NCBI RefSeq assembly: GCF_900096995.1
Contig: NZ_OANT01000001.1
Coordinates: forward strand, 682,001-746,000
Source of the DNA: Acinetobacter puyangensis
GTDB taxonomy: Bacteria > Pseudomonadota > Gammaproteobacteria > Pseudomonadales > Moraxellaceae
DNA: 64,000 nucleotides
Direction: 5' to 3'
The notes beneath the pieces were generated by a model. It was not told where the DNA came from and ran no database searches. It saw only the letters and a program-made list of their open reading frames with translations. A program made the position numbers and the translations under genes. This document shows, piece after piece, positions 1-9,031 of the stretch (the stretch's first letter is position 1; every line of letters begins with the position of its first letter).

Positions 1-747
1 ATTACGATTGGCAACCACCAAGGTATTAAAATCGGCAGGTTGTTTAAATTTGGCCTGAATTTCAACCACCAATTCCCGATTTGCATTGCTTAAAGTGCCA
101 CTTGGAATCTGAGTGTTTTCGCTTTGTAATGCTTGTATGACCTGATTGATACCAATTCCGTAACTTTGCATACGCATTGGATCAATTTCTATTCGAATCT
201 GACGTTTTATATCGCCCATCATATCGACACGACCCACGCCAGCGACTGTGCGGAGTTGTGGTAGTAGATATTGATCGACATAATCGCTCAGATCCCGCAT
301 GTCCATGTTGTTGGATTCAAATACCACCGACATGATCGGGCTGGCAGATGGGTCATAACGTTCAATCACAGGATCATCGATTTCATCACGGAATTGTGCT
401 GTGATCGGCGCAATTTTATCTCGCATATCCTGCGCCGCAACCGACGAATTCACATCAAGATTAAATTCGGTAACAATGGTGGACAAGCCTTCACTTGAGG
501 TGGAAATGATTTGTTTAACACCCGATAAGGTATTAATTTGCTCCTCAAGTTTTTTGGTAATTTCACTTTCAACCACTTCTGGTGATGCACCAGCATAGGT
601 GGTATGAACTACAACAAACGGAAAATCGACATCCGGAAATTCTTCAACATTCATGCGTTGCCATGATGCAAAGCCAAGCACCAAAAAGCACAGCATCATC
701 ATGATCGTGAACACAGGATATTTAATACTTATTCGTGTAAACCACAT
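1..747 (-). CDS. RND efflux permease, N-terminal part (runs off window)
   Basis: This is the first 249 codons of an inner-membrane RND (AcrB/MexB-like, HAE1) proton-driven drug exporter; the rest lies beyond the left edge. The start MWFTRISIKYPVF gives the usual cytoplasmic N-terminus followed by TM1 (about residues 10-30). The periplasmic porter domain begins with NVEEFPDVDFPFVVV and GASPEVVESEVTKKLEEQ, which are characteristic of the family. The adaptor gene lies just upstream on the same strand, 46 bases away, giving the order adaptor-permease. No outer-membrane channel gene is seen in the window for this pair, so it may use a shared TolC/AdeK-type channel or one encoded beyond the edge. 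Substrates cannot be read from this fragment. Confidence 0.9.
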   Translation of the reverse strand, partial: MWFTRISIKYPVFTIMMMLCFLVLGFASWQRMNVEEFPDVDFPFVVVHTTYAGASPEVVESEITKKLEEQINTLSGVKQIISTSSEGLSTIVTEFNLDVNSSVAAQDMRDKIAPITAQFRDEIDDPVIERYDPSASPIMSVVFESNNMDMRDLSDYVDQYLLPQLRTVAGVGRVDMMGDIKRQIRIEIDPMRMQSYGIGINQVIQALQSENTQIPSGTLSNANRELVVEIQAKFKQPADFNTLVVANRN

Positions 748-793
748 GATGTTTATCCTTATTTAAATCGACAGCATTCAATGCTGGCAGATA

Positions 794-1903
794 TTATTTT
801 TCTATATGAACTGATCTGTTCTGCTGTTGCGGTGTAAATTTAACCAGACTGATCTGATCATCCGCATGCAGACCTTTTACCAATGCCAGCTCCTGTTGCT
901 GATCAAGCTGCACCACATCAATATTGATTCTCTGGATTTTACTGTCCCGTACCACCCAGACAAATGGATTTTTCTGTACATCCTGTACACTGGCAAGCGG
1001 GATTAATTGGCCTTCAATATTGCCTTGCTGAATGATCTCACCTTCGACAAAGGCACCAATACTGAGTTGTTTGAGACTGGTTTGAGGTCGGGCAAAAAAC
1101 TCAATGTTGCGACTGACCGTATCGGCAACCGGAGAAATTCGGCTAATCTGTGCCGGGAACAGGGTAGGATTACCCTGAACACGGAAATGAATTTTTTGTC
1201 CCACCGCAATTTTGCCTTGATCACTGGCGGCAAGATTGGCTTTGATTTCAAGTTGGCTAGGATCGACTATATCAAATAGTGTTTGTCCCATGGCAATGGT
1301 TTGTCCAACATTGACCTGACGACTGGTAACATAACCTGAAATTGGACTACGGATCACAGCATCCTGTGCTGCTTTGGCTGCGATATCGACATTGGCCTGT
1401 TGGGCTTTGACATTTTCTAGCTGTGCCTTATATTCGACTTGGCTTTGTTCCCATTCTAGTTTTGCAATAAAGCCTTGATCAAACAAACGTTTTTTGCGAT
1501 CTAGCAATGATTTGTCTAAGGTGGCTTGTGCTTTGGCAGCGGCGAGATTGGCTTTTGCCTGTGCCAGTCGTGCAGCATTATCCTGATTATTCAATTCAAC
1601 CAAGAGCTGACCTTTGTTGACCATTTGCCCGACATCGGCAGAAACCTGCAATACGGTGGCAGACACCTGTGACTGGATACTGGTATGATTTACTGCTTGT
1701 ATACTGCCGGTAAAATTAGTTTTTTGTTGTAAATACCCTTGTTTGACCGCTACCAGATCTGCCGCAATAATATCAATTGGTGTTGTACTTGAGGTTTTTT
1801 CACTCTGTTGTTGTGATGAGCTATCACAGCCCAATAACCCGATACAGAACACTTGAAGGCCAATAAACATGAGTAGAGAATTTATTTTAATGGTTGGACG
1901 CAT
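794..1903 (-). CDS. RND efflux periplasmic adaptor lipoprotein (MFP/HlyD-like)
   Basis: Periplasmic adaptor that joins an inner-membrane RND pump to an outer-membrane channel. The N-terminus is a lipoprotein signal with lipobox LLGC (Cys at about residue 26), so it should be tethered to the inner membrane. Next come a lipoyl-like half (SQVSATVLQVSADVGQMVNKGQLLVEL), an alpha-hairpin rich in Ala/Gln (about 110-180), the second lipoyl half (AVIRSPISGYVTSRQVNVGQTI) and beta-barrel/membrane-proximal segments. Length 369 aa is normal for the family. It precedes the RND permease in one operon. The upstream Shine-Dalgarno is weak, so the exact start is less certain than the family. Confidence 0.9.
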   Translation of the reverse strand: MRPTIKINSLLMFIGLQVFCIGLLGCDSSSQQQSEKTSSTTPIDIIAADLVAVKQGYLQQKTNFTGSIQAVNHTSIQSQVSATVLQVSADVGQMVNKGQLLVELNNQDNAARLAQAKANLAAAKAQATLDKSLLDRKKRLFDQGFIAKLEWEQSQVEYKAQLENVKAQQANVDIAAKAAQDAVIRSPISGYVTSRQVNVGQTIAMGQTLFDIVDPSQLEIKANLAASDQGKIAVGQKIHFRVQGNPTLFPAQISRISPVADTVSRNIEFFARPQTSLKQLSIGAFVEGEIIQQGNIEGQLIPLASVQDVQKNPFVWVVRDSKIQRINIDVVQLDQQQELALVKGLHADDQISLVKFTPQQQNRSVHIEK

Positions 1904-1950
1904 AAAATCGTTCGTAATACATTAATAGAAGAATAACTTCACTATAAAAA

Positions 1951-2601
1951 CTATTCCATTCTTTGTAAACGGCTAATCATGTAATCAAATTGCTGTTCTT
2001 GCTTCACATAAGTGCTTTTTAACTGTTCAATGGTACTGCGGGTGTTTTTAATATGAAGGGCATTGTTATCTAAATTTTTTTGTAGTTGTACTGGAACGGA
2101 TTTCTTATCCAATACATAGTTTGCCCGTTGTTTGAGGTAACTGCTGCGATCTGTTTGCAATTGACGCATTTGTTGGTACTGTTGATCGATTTGCTTTTGC
2201 AGTACCGCAAGTGCATCTTTCTTTTTTTGTGTTGCATAGGCAACATTACGATAGGAGCGTTTTAAGACCTGATCTTTTCTGGCCTGTTCCGATTGTATTG
2301 CCCGGCTACGCTCCTGCTTAAGATCTGCTTCAACACTATAGGCAGGTACTTTATAAATCACTGCCATATTGTGATCAAGTGCTTCATAACCACGACGGAT
2401 ATGGGTTGGGGAAACATTCTTACTGATTGTTGCCACACCGTTGTTATCATAATAACGGTAATATTGAGTCTTGTGTTTTTGGAGTGGTTCTGCCCATGTA
2501 TTGCTTGAGAATACATAGCCAAAAATAAATAAAAATAGAACGACTGCTTTTAAAATGACAGTCTGATTTGATAAACAAGATATGTTTTTATTGAGCATCA
2601 T
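1951..2601 (-). CDS. Secreted coiled-coil protein with DUF4124-like N-terminus
   Basis: Unknown function. An N-terminal hydrophobic signal (about residues 15-37, ending near SNTWA) predicts export. The segment QYYRYYDNNGVATISKNVSP resembles the DUF4124 pattern of aromatic residues followed by D-x-x-G and a hydrophobic-Ser pair. The remainder, about residues 85-216, is charged and Gln/Lys-rich with heptad-like spacing, consistent with a long coiled coil. It lies upstream of the RND adaptor on the same strand with a 47-base gap, so it could be co-transcribed with the pump. ATG codons at both the first and second positions are possible starts, and neither has a good ribosome-binding site. Confidence 0.7.
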   Translation of the reverse strand: MMLNKNISCLSNQTVILKAVVLFLFIFGYVFSSNTWAEPLQKHKTQYYRYYDNNGVATISKNVSPTHIRRGYEALDHNMAVIYKVPAYSVEADLKQERSRAIQSEQARKDQVLKRSYRNVAYATQKKKDALAVLQKQIDQQYQQMRQLQTDRSSYLKQRANYVLDKKSVPVQLQKNLDNNALHIKNTRSTIEQLKSTYVKQEQQFDYMISRLQRME

Positions 2602-2911
2602 AAAATTATTTCTAAAGAGATATTTTAATCCTTATATAAGATTGTAAGCGTTTCTTTTTAAAGTCAATCATTATGCGAATAAAATAAGCGGATTTCATCA
2701 TATTTTAGCGATATTATCAGGCCACATTATTGGCGGCTTAATCACTTTGTTCTCTATCACTATTGTATGGAAAGTCATGTTAAATTTTTACAAAAATAAC
2801 GAGAGCTGATTCATCAGCCCTCATCTTTCAATGTAGTTAGCTTGATACATATCAAAATCGGGTTGCTAAGCATTGATGCTGAAAAATGAAAACAGACAAT
2901 AATTTATTATT
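2602..2911. other. Intergenic region, 310 bases
   Basis: AT-rich spacer between two minus-strand genes. It holds the terminator-like hairpin at 2790-2822 listed separately and presumably the promoter of the coiled-coil protein gene. I see no gene or repeat in the rest. Confidence 0.6.
2790..2822 (-). terminator. Rho-independent terminator after the DUF2147 gene
   Basis: Read on the minus strand, an inverted repeat with arms GAGGGCTGAT and ATCAGCTCTC (one wobble pair, 2-base loop) is followed by GTTATTTTTG. It lies about 90 bases downstream of the DUF2147 stop codon. Confidence 0.7.
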
Positions 2912-3370
2912 TTATTCCTGACGAATCCATGTTTGGCTACGCCCGACCACTTCAACCCCGACATAACCACGCATGGTAATACGTGAACCAGTACTGTTAA
3001 GTTTAATTTTGCTTTTATAGACTTTGCCATTTAATGGATCTAAAATTGTTCCACCTTCATATTCTAAGTTGTTTTTTGTGGATTTTTTCATATTATTTAA
3101 AATGTGTAAGCCTAAGATTGGCTTGTTTTTTAATGTGCCTTTACATTGATCGCATACAGTTTTCGGTGTATAACCGGGACGTGGAATAACTTCAATAATT
3201 TTTCCTGTATAGATCCCATTGGCATCTTTGGTAATTTCAATAATTCCTTTACTGAAACCGGTTTTATCATCAATACTGCGCCATGTACCTGTAATATCTT
3301 CAGCAGCAAAAACATGACCTGATGCGATAAGTAAACTGCCGAGTAGCAATATACTTTTGAATGCCTTCAT
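2912..3370 (-). CDS. DUF2147 family secreted protein
   Basis: Small exported protein of the DUF2147 family; the biochemical function is not established. A signal peptide (MKAFKSILLLGSLLIASGHVFA) precedes a mature chain starting AEDITGTWRSIDDKTG, the typical opening of the family's beta-barrel-like fold. Family-like features follow: a pair of cysteines in VCDQCKG (about residue 75), then GGTILDPLNGKVYKSKIKL and a closing MRGYVGVEVVGRSQTWIRQ. I chose the second in-frame ATG because AAGGA lies eight bases before it, whereas the first ATG (nine bases upstream, at 3379) overlaps that Shine-Dalgarno. It appears monocistronic, with its own terminator. Confidence 0.85.
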   Translation of the reverse strand: MKAFKSILLLGSLLIASGHVFAAEDITGTWRSIDDKTGFSKGIIEITKDANGIYTGKIIEVIPRPGYTPKTVCDQCKGTLKNKPILGLHILNNMKKSTKNNLEYEGGTILDPLNGKVYKSKIKLNSTGSRITMRGYVGVEVVGRSQTWIRQE

Positions 3371-3596
3371 TGTACTCATCCTTTAGTAATAAAAAGTCTC
3401 AATTTGCGATATTAACTGTTAAATTATTCCGAGTAAATAACAATAATGAGCGAAGATACTATTTTCTTTGCAAAGTTAAAATTCAATGTCACTAATAGTA
3501 TTCTTCCTATTTAATCAATTCCATATATTTAATTTACATGAATTCTTATTATGAATACTTTCCATTTTTATTGTGATGAATAATTTTTTATTAATT

Positions 3597-3622
3597 AAAA
3601 ATGATAAATATTTATCATTTTT
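3597..3622 (-). terminator. Perfect 26-base AT palindrome, likely terminator of lrgB
   Basis: A perfect inverted repeat with 13-base arms (AAAAATGATAAAT and its complement) sits 15 bases past the lrgB stop. It is purely A/T apart from one G-C pair in each arm. The run of Ts on either strand fits a terminator, but the weak stem leaves room for a protein-binding site instead. Confidence 0.5.
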
Positions 3623-3637
3623 AATTGTCACGGCTTA

Positions 3638-4327
3638 TTATTTAAATAAATGAAAAACAATAGGTAGCCAGATTGAGGTGAGGACAGCATTGATTGCCAT
3701 ACCAAAAGCTGCATAGCGTCCGGCAACAAAACCACGTTGCCATGCCTGTACTGTGCCGATTGCATGAGCAGCCAAGCCTAATGCAAGTCCAGAGGCACGT
3801 TCATCATTGATATTTCTTAAAATCAATGATGAAAAGGCAGCACCAATCACACCGGATAAAATGACAATTAAAGTGACGAGGGCCAAAGGTGCATGGAGTA
3901 GCGTTGCGATATTGAGTGCAACGGGTGTGGTGACTGCACGGGTTGCAAAGGCTAAAATTGTAGGTTCTGAGAGATGTAATAAATACGCCAACCCCATAGG
4001 CAGAGCAACAGCACTGATGCTGGCAAAGACTAGAATGGCAATCATGGGTTTGAGGGGTAAATCATCGAGACGCATTGCAGCCAGAGGGATGGCCAATGCA
4101 ACAGTGACATAACCCAATAGACGACTGAATAATGGTTCTACATGCCCCATATAATCATTGTAGTTCCATGAACATAACCACAATAAAATAATTAACCAAA
4201 TGGTGGCTAAAACAATAAGCGGCACTTTAGGAATATATTTATAGGTCAATTTGCCCATAAAATAAGCCAGTAAAGTGACTAAAAAACCAATCAGAACCAT
4301 CAGGCTATCAGGTGCGTGATCAAACAT
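3638..4327 (-). CDS. LrgB/CidB family membrane protein
   Basis: Integral membrane partner of the CidA/LrgA holin-like protein. The family is linked to control of murein hydrolase activity, lysis and carboxylate transport. The 229-residue chain is almost entirely hydrophobic with about six to seven predicted membrane segments. It contains LSEPTILAFATRAVTTPVAL, a conserved LrgB signature, and GLALGLAAHAIGTVQAWQ near the C-terminus. It is the second gene of a two-gene operon, starting 36 bases after the LrgA-like gene, with GGGA as a plausible ribosome-binding site. Length is normal. The assignment to cid versus lrg cannot be made from sequence. Confidence 0.9.
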   Translation of the reverse strand: MFDHAPDSLMVLIGFLVTLLAYFMGKLTYKYIPKVPLIVLATIWLIILLWLCSWNYNDYMGHVEPLFSRLLGYVTVALAIPLAAMRLDDLPLKPMIAILVFASISAVALPMGLAYLLHLSEPTILAFATRAVTTPVALNIATLLHAPLALVTLIVILSGVIGAAFSSLILRNINDERASGLALGLAAHAIGTVQAWQRGFVAGRYAAFGMAINAVLTSIWLPIVFHLFK

Positions 4328-4363
4328 GGTGATATATCCCTATTTTATTTATTCCAGATGTAT

Positions 4364-4729
4364 TTATAACCAGCGTTTGGCAAGTTTTGCATAGATCCAA
4401 AGCGGGACCAAGGTACTAAACACCATGACAAACAGAAATAGGGGAATTTCTTCTCCCATCACAACTAGCATTAAGATTGACCCCCCTGCAATGGGTAAGA
4501 ATGCCAATGCACTTTCCCGCATCAGATATGCATTGGCATCAATCATGCGTAATGGAATGGCTCCAAATCTGCGAACCAGAATCAGACCGATCAATAATAG
4601 TCCTAGACCGATTAAATTTCCGAGTTCGGGATGACCAAACAAAGACATTAACCAGACTGAAAATTCACGTACCACAATAATGAGTAGAATGGTCAGCAAT
4701 AATGCAGACCAGTCAAATTTAGTCTTCAT
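4364..4729 (-). CDS. CidA/LrgA family holin-like protein
   Basis: A 121-residue membrane protein with four hydrophobic segments. The motif SLFGHPELGNLIGLGLLL (about residues 30-47) is the typical CidA/LrgA region following TM1. The family is described as holin/antiholin-like and acts in the inner membrane together with LrgB, which follows directly in the same operon. Start ATG is preceded by AGGG at a normal distance. The upstream hflX stop is only about 55 bases away on the same strand, so read-through from hflX is possible. Confidence 0.88.
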   Translation of the reverse strand: MKTKFDWSALLLTILLIIVVREFSVWLMSLFGHPELGNLIGLGLLLIGLILVRRFGAIPLRMIDANAYLMRESALAFLPIAGGSILMLVVMGEEIPLFLFVMVFSTLVPLWIYAKLAKRWL

Positions 4730-4783
4730 AAGAATAACCCTGATGCCTGGTTTTAAATCCTGACATCTGTTGTTGTATTCACT

Positions 4784-6121
4784 TTAAGGCATTAAAGTTT
4801 GTTCAAAGGCTTCTAGCTCAGGTTTAAATTGTGCTGCCTGTTCACCTAAAATGCTGTCCAGATCAAAATGATTTTGACCAATAAGTTGCAACAGTTTTTC
4901 TGCTGCCATACGCACGGTCAAATGCAGTCTTCCTTGATCATCATAATGTTCGGATTGAATCACCTGTAGGTGATGGAGTTGACTATGTAATTTGCCATGT
5001 TGTGACGTCAAACATAGGTTGAACTGCTGCAATTGCCCGAGTAGGGCTTCCTGTACAGCCTGACGTAATAAATCTAGTCCTTGTCCTGTATGTGCTGAGA
5101 CAAAAACACGATCTGGCACATGCGGTTTGGCATAGACAATTTTTGCTTCATCACCAGATAAATCAATCTTATTATAAATGCGTAAAATTGCAATATCTGC
5201 GCCGATTTCTTTAAGTACGGTTTCTACAGCTTCAATTTGCTCAAGCATATCGGGACTACTGGCATCAATCACGTGTAGCAGTAAAGTTGCTTCCAGTGTT
5301 TCTTCCAATGTTGCTCGAAATGAATCGACCAGTGAGTGGCGCAGATCTTTAATAAAACCAACGGTATCGGCCAGAATTACAGGTCCCAAACCTGCCCATT
5401 CTACACGGCGCAAGGTCGGATCAAGTGTGGCGAACAGTTGATTGGCTGCATACACATCGCTTTGTGCCAATGTGTTAAACAAGGTGGACTTTCCGGCATT
5501 GGTGTAACCCACCAGAGACACGGTAGGAATCGCAGCTTTTTGCCGTGCAGCACGACCCTGTAGACGGGTCTGGCGGACTTTTTGCAATTTGTCTTTAAGT
5601 TGCGTCATCCTGACTCGAATCAGTCGACGGTCTGTTTCCAGTTGCGATTCACCGGGTCCGCGTAAACCAATTCCACCTTTTTGTTGTTCCATTGTGCCCC
5701 AACCACGCACCAATCGACTGGCCAGATGCTGTAACTGTGCCAGTTCAACCTGTAACTTCCCTTCGTGTGTACGTGCCCGTTGTGCAAAGATGTCCAGAAT
5801 TAATCCTGTACGATCAATCACACGACATTTCAGGATTTTTTCCAGATTACGTTCCTGTGCTGGGGAGAGGGTATGATCAAAAATGACCAGTTGAATATCG
5901 TGTTCTTGAACCAATGCTGCAATTTCTTCAGCTTTTCCAGAACCAATAAAGCTTTTGGGATCTGGCCGTTGTCGTTGTGTGGTAATGTGGTCAAACAGCG
6001 TTGCACCAGCAGATTGTGCCAGTAAGGCAAATTCTTCGGCATCCAGATCATTTAGAATGTGAACATTCACACTGACCAGTAATGTCAGTTCCTTATTTTG
6101 TTGTGGTTCAAAAGATTGCAC
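4784..6121 (-). CDS. hflX: GTPase HflX, ribosome rescue factor
   Basis: HflX is a translational GTPase-like protein that binds the 50S subunit and splits stalled ribosomes, notably under heat stress. The N-terminal HflX domain covers about residues 1-190, including FIGSGKAEEIAALV and the glycine-rich linker GGIGLRGPGESQLETDRR. The G domain has G1 GYTNAGKST (205-213), G3 DTVG (252-255) and G4 NKID (about 317). Length 445 aa is typical. The start is a GTG with GGAG about ten bases upstream, and there is no better ATG. In many gammaproteobacteria hflX follows hfq, but here it stands alone, divergent from an acyltransferase gene. Confidence 0.95.
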   Translation of the reverse strand: MQSFEPQQNKELTLLVSVNVHILNDLDAEEFALLAQSAGATLFDHITTQRQRPDPKSFIGSGKAEEIAALVQEHDIQLVIFDHTLSPAQERNLEKILKCRVIDRTGLILDIFAQRARTHEGKLQVELAQLQHLASRLVRGWGTMEQQKGGIGLRGPGESQLETDRRLIRVRMTQLKDKLQKVRQTRLQGRAARQKAAIPTVSLVGYTNAGKSTLFNTLAQSDVYAANQLFATLDPTLRRVEWAGLGPVILADTVGFIKDLRHSLVDSFRATLEETLEATLLLHVIDASSPDMLEQIEAVETVLKEIGADIAILRIYNKIDLSGDEAKIVYAKPHVPDRVFVSAHTGQGLDLLRQAVQEALLGQLQQFNLCLTSQHGKLHSQLHHLQVIQSEHYDDQGRLHLTVRMAAEKLLQLIGQNHFDLDSILGEQAAQFKPELEAFEQTLMP

Positions 6122-6317
6122 GTAATTGTATTCTCCATCAATTGAAACACCATTGTAGGAAAATTTTACTGCAACTGCATTTTTTTATTGTTAAGTGTTA
6201 CGCACAGTGGCGCCAAATAAGAAAATAAAATGATAAAACTGGAATATTCGGAACTTTAATAAAATGAAAAAATAGATTATGTTTAGCGACTAAGCTAAAG
6301 TAAGAGCGAACAACAAC

Positions 6318-7133
6318 ATGACGGTTCAGTCTGTACCCATGACAGAAAAACATATTCCACATCGAAATGCTTTATCGAAATTCTTTCTTTACAGTAAAAA
6401 AACTGCACATGTTTTAACCGTGGTGAGTGAAGGTTTTTATTTGATTTTTAGACATCAATTATATAAGCAACCCAATAACCCGGAAAATACTCGTTATGTG
6501 CAATACTTTTGCCGTCGTCTGGGTGAAGTATTTAATGTAAAAGTTCAGGTACATGGACACATTCCACGGCATACTGCACTTTGGGCCAGTAATCATATCT
6601 CTTGGCTAGATGTGGCGGTCTTGGGTACAGGGGCGCGGGTATTTTTTTTGGCAAAAGCAGAAGTTCAATCCTGGCCAATCCTGGGTAAACTCGCAGCGTG
6701 GGGCGGAACTTTGTTTATCCGTCGTGGATCAGGTGATTCAGCGAAAATTCGTGAACAAATAGCATCATTTTTAAAACAGGGGATTCCAGTTTTATTTTTT
6801 CCGGAAGCGACCACCAGCGATGGCCGTTCAATTAAAAAAGTCCATGGCAAATTATTGGGTGCAGCGATTGAAGCCAATAAGCCGGTACAAATCTGCCTGA
6901 TCTGCTATGTCAATGCACAAGGTGAACTGGATCATGTCGTGCCATTTATCGATGATCAGACCTTTATCGAGAATATTGCCCATGTGTTACAGATGGAGCA
7001 AGTAACTGCACATCTGGTTGCATTACCTTCAATTGATCCTACAGGTCATACGTTGGAAAGTTTAAGTACACAAGTACAACAGCAAATGACTGAAGGTTTG
7101 GCGCAACTGCATCGCACAGTATTATTGCCTTAA
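6318..7133 (+). CDS. 1-acylglycerol-3-phosphate acyltransferase family protein (PlsC-like)
   Basis: Membrane-associated acyltransferase of the PlsC/LPLAT family, expected to move an acyl group onto a lysophospholipid or related acceptor. It has the catalytic NHxxxxD motif as NHISWLD (residues 92-98), the phosphate-binding FIRRGSGDS region, and FPEATTSDG (motif III, usually FPEGT). A hydrophobic stretch at about residues 31-46 may anchor it. Length 271 aa is a little longer than minimal PlsC. Another ATG seven codons downstream is possible. Divergent from hflX and convergent with the phospholipase-D-like gene. In vivo substrate not readable; it could be a lyso-ornithine-lipid or LPA acyltransferase. 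Confidence 0.85.
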   Translation: MTVQSVPMTEKHIPHRNALSKFFLYSKKTAHVLTVVSEGFYLIFRHQLYKQPNNPENTRYVQYFCRRLGEVFNVKVQVHGHIPRHTALWASNHISWLDVAVLGTGARVFFLAKAEVQSWPILGKLAAWGGTLFIRRGSGDSAKIREQIASFLKQGIPVLFFPEATTSDGRSIKKVHGKLLGAAIEANKPVQICLICYVNAQGELDHVVPFIDDQTFIENIAHVLQMEQVTAHLVALPSIDPTGHTLESLSTQVQQQMTEGLAQLHRTVLLP

Positions 7134-7201
7134 GGCTGATGAGGATTTTTTCTCAGGCGTTTTAATGCTCCAATCACGCATTGCTGAACTATGTTTTAGG
7201 A

Positions 7202-8779
7202 TTACATTTGTTTTTCAATGGGCAATAATGAAAGCAGTTTTAAACCGATATTTTGCCACCATTTCAATTGTGGCTCCTTGTGGTAAATTGTAATGTCTTG
7301 ATCAATCTGTTTTTTCCAGATCAGTTTACCTTTTTCATCGAGTTCAACTTGATAAGCATATTTTAATAAATCGTCATTCATACTCTGATGAATGGCTTTG
7401 GCAAGATTAGGGCTGTCCAGCACCACGCCAATTTCGGTATTGAGATAAACCGATCGTTGGTCAAAATTAAAAGAACCAATAAACACCTGTTGATTGTCCA
7501 GCGTCATAAATTTTGCATGCAGACTGCTACGGCTCAAGCCGGTACGGTTAAATGTACGCTCTCCAAATAATTGGCTACGATCACTTCGGGTCAAGGACAT
7601 GGGCAAAACCGGTAAAAACTCATAAAGCTGTATACCATCTTGCAAAAGTCTTTTGCGATATTTGGCATAAAAGGCATGAACGACCGGAACATCATTGGCT
7701 TTAAAGGAATTGGTTAATACCCGAATATCTACCCCTTGATCGGCCAATTGTTTTAATACCTCAAGATTTTTTTCATTGGGAACAAAATAGGCTGAAACCA
7801 GATCGACATGCTGTTGCGGATGATTGAGAATATTGGCAAGCTGAAAATTTAGATGCTGTTCCTGCGGCGTATCTTTATTAATTTTATCTGCTGAATCCTT
7901 GACCAATACCGCATTGACCCATTCCAGCTTCAAATTTTGATTAAACCAATGATCGAAAGAAAGTGATGAGGACAGAATATTTAGATCATCTTGTACATTA
8001 CTTTTAAACCAGTTGGCTTCGAGTTGTTTGCGTAAACTTTGATAGCTTAGTCGATGCCGATACGTTTTGGCGACCTGTGTGATCGGATAGGCATAGTCGT
8101 GATTCCAGTATTCATCGAATGAGTCGCTGATTTCCCCAACAGTTTGCCCGACCAGTACCACATCCATATCGGAAAACTGGAAATTATCGCCAACATTATA
8201 ATATTGGTTACTCATGTTGCGCCCGCCAATTAATGCCACCTCATGATCGCTGATAAAGGTCTTGTTGTGCATGCGGCGGGTAATACGGTTAAAGTCCAGC
8301 ATAATATCCAGCGCCCGAAGACGACGGAATTTATAAGGATTAAAGACTCGGATCTGAATATTCGGATGTTGTGACATGGCCAGATAGGCGCCTTCCAGCC
8401 CTTTGGAATTATTATCATCAATCAAGAGACGAACTTTTACACCACGATCAGCAGCACGTAAAATTGCTTCCAGTGCTAATGCCCCGACTTTGTCGTTGTC
8501 CCAGATGTAATATTGCAGATCAAGGGTTTTTTCTGTTTTTTCAATCAATTGCAATCTGGTGGTAAGTGCTTCGTTGGGATCGTAAAGCACATGGAAACCG
8601 GTTAAATCGGGATGTTGTTGTTTTAGTGGTTCAAATAAGGTCGACAGATAAGTATGCGAGGTATCGAATTGTGAGGTATATGTTGGCGTTACGGATTGTC
8701 GCTGTGGTAATGTTGAGCAGGCCTGTAACATGAACAAGCTGCATAATATAAAAAAACGACACAGTAACTTTAAATGCAT
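7202..8779 (-). CDS. Phospholipase D / cardiolipin synthase-like lipoprotein
   Basis: Member of the PLD superfamily with two HKD half-sites: HNKTFISDHEVALIGGRN (H171, K173, D178) and HAKFMTLDNQQVFIGSFNFD in the C-terminal half. Both catalytic sets are intact, so phosphatidyl transfer or hydrolysis is expected. The N-terminus is a lipoprotein signal with LQAC (Cys21), which places it in the periplasm on a membrane. The overall plan resembles the ClsC/YmdC type more than the integral-membrane ClsA. Length 525 aa. Convergent with the acyltransferase gene; no operon partner. Cardiolipin synthase versus phospholipase activity cannot be separated here. Confidence 0.87.
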   Translation of the reverse strand: MHLKLLCRFFILCSLFMLQACSTLPQRQSVTPTYTSQFDTSHTYLSTLFEPLKQQHPDLTGFHVLYDPNEALTTRLQLIEKTEKTLDLQYYIWDNDKVGALALEAILRAADRGVKVRLLIDDNNSKGLEGAYLAMSQHPNIQIRVFNPYKFRRLRALDIMLDFNRITRRMHNKTFISDHEVALIGGRNMSNQYYNVGDNFQFSDMDVVLVGQTVGEISDSFDEYWNHDYAYPITQVAKTYRHRLSYQSLRKQLEANWFKSNVQDDLNILSSSLSFDHWFNQNLKLEWVNAVLVKDSADKINKDTPQEQHLNFQLANILNHPQQHVDLVSAYFVPNEKNLEVLKQLADQGVDIRVLTNSFKANDVPVVHAFYAKYRKRLLQDGIQLYEFLPVLPMSLTRSDRSQLFGERTFNRTGLSRSSLHAKFMTLDNQQVFIGSFNFDQRSVYLNTEIGVVLDSPNLAKAIHQSMNDDLLKYAYQVELDEKGKLIWKKQIDQDITIYHKEPQLKWWQNIGLKLLSLLPIEKQM

Positions 8780-9031
8780 ACGTTATGATAACCTTGTCCG
8801 ATGACGTATTTTGTAGCTGCCCCCTTGATACAGGATGCAAATGTCCCAAAATTATAAAGATAGATGACAGAAATAGATATAGGTGTGATATACGGCAATT
8901 GTAGCTCGTTTGGGATTCGTACAGATATGGCTTAGAATGGTTGAGCGGATGATGGACGAATGCTCAACAAGCTGCATATGGCTTTATATTTAATCATAAA
9001 ACCCACGTTTCTTTGGATGGTAATAAAATAG

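Noticed and set aside
1..1903. The first RND pair as an AdeABC or AdeFGH operon
   Set aside because: Only the N-terminal third of the permease is visible, no channel or regulator gene is present and the adaptor is not clearly AdeA or AdeF.
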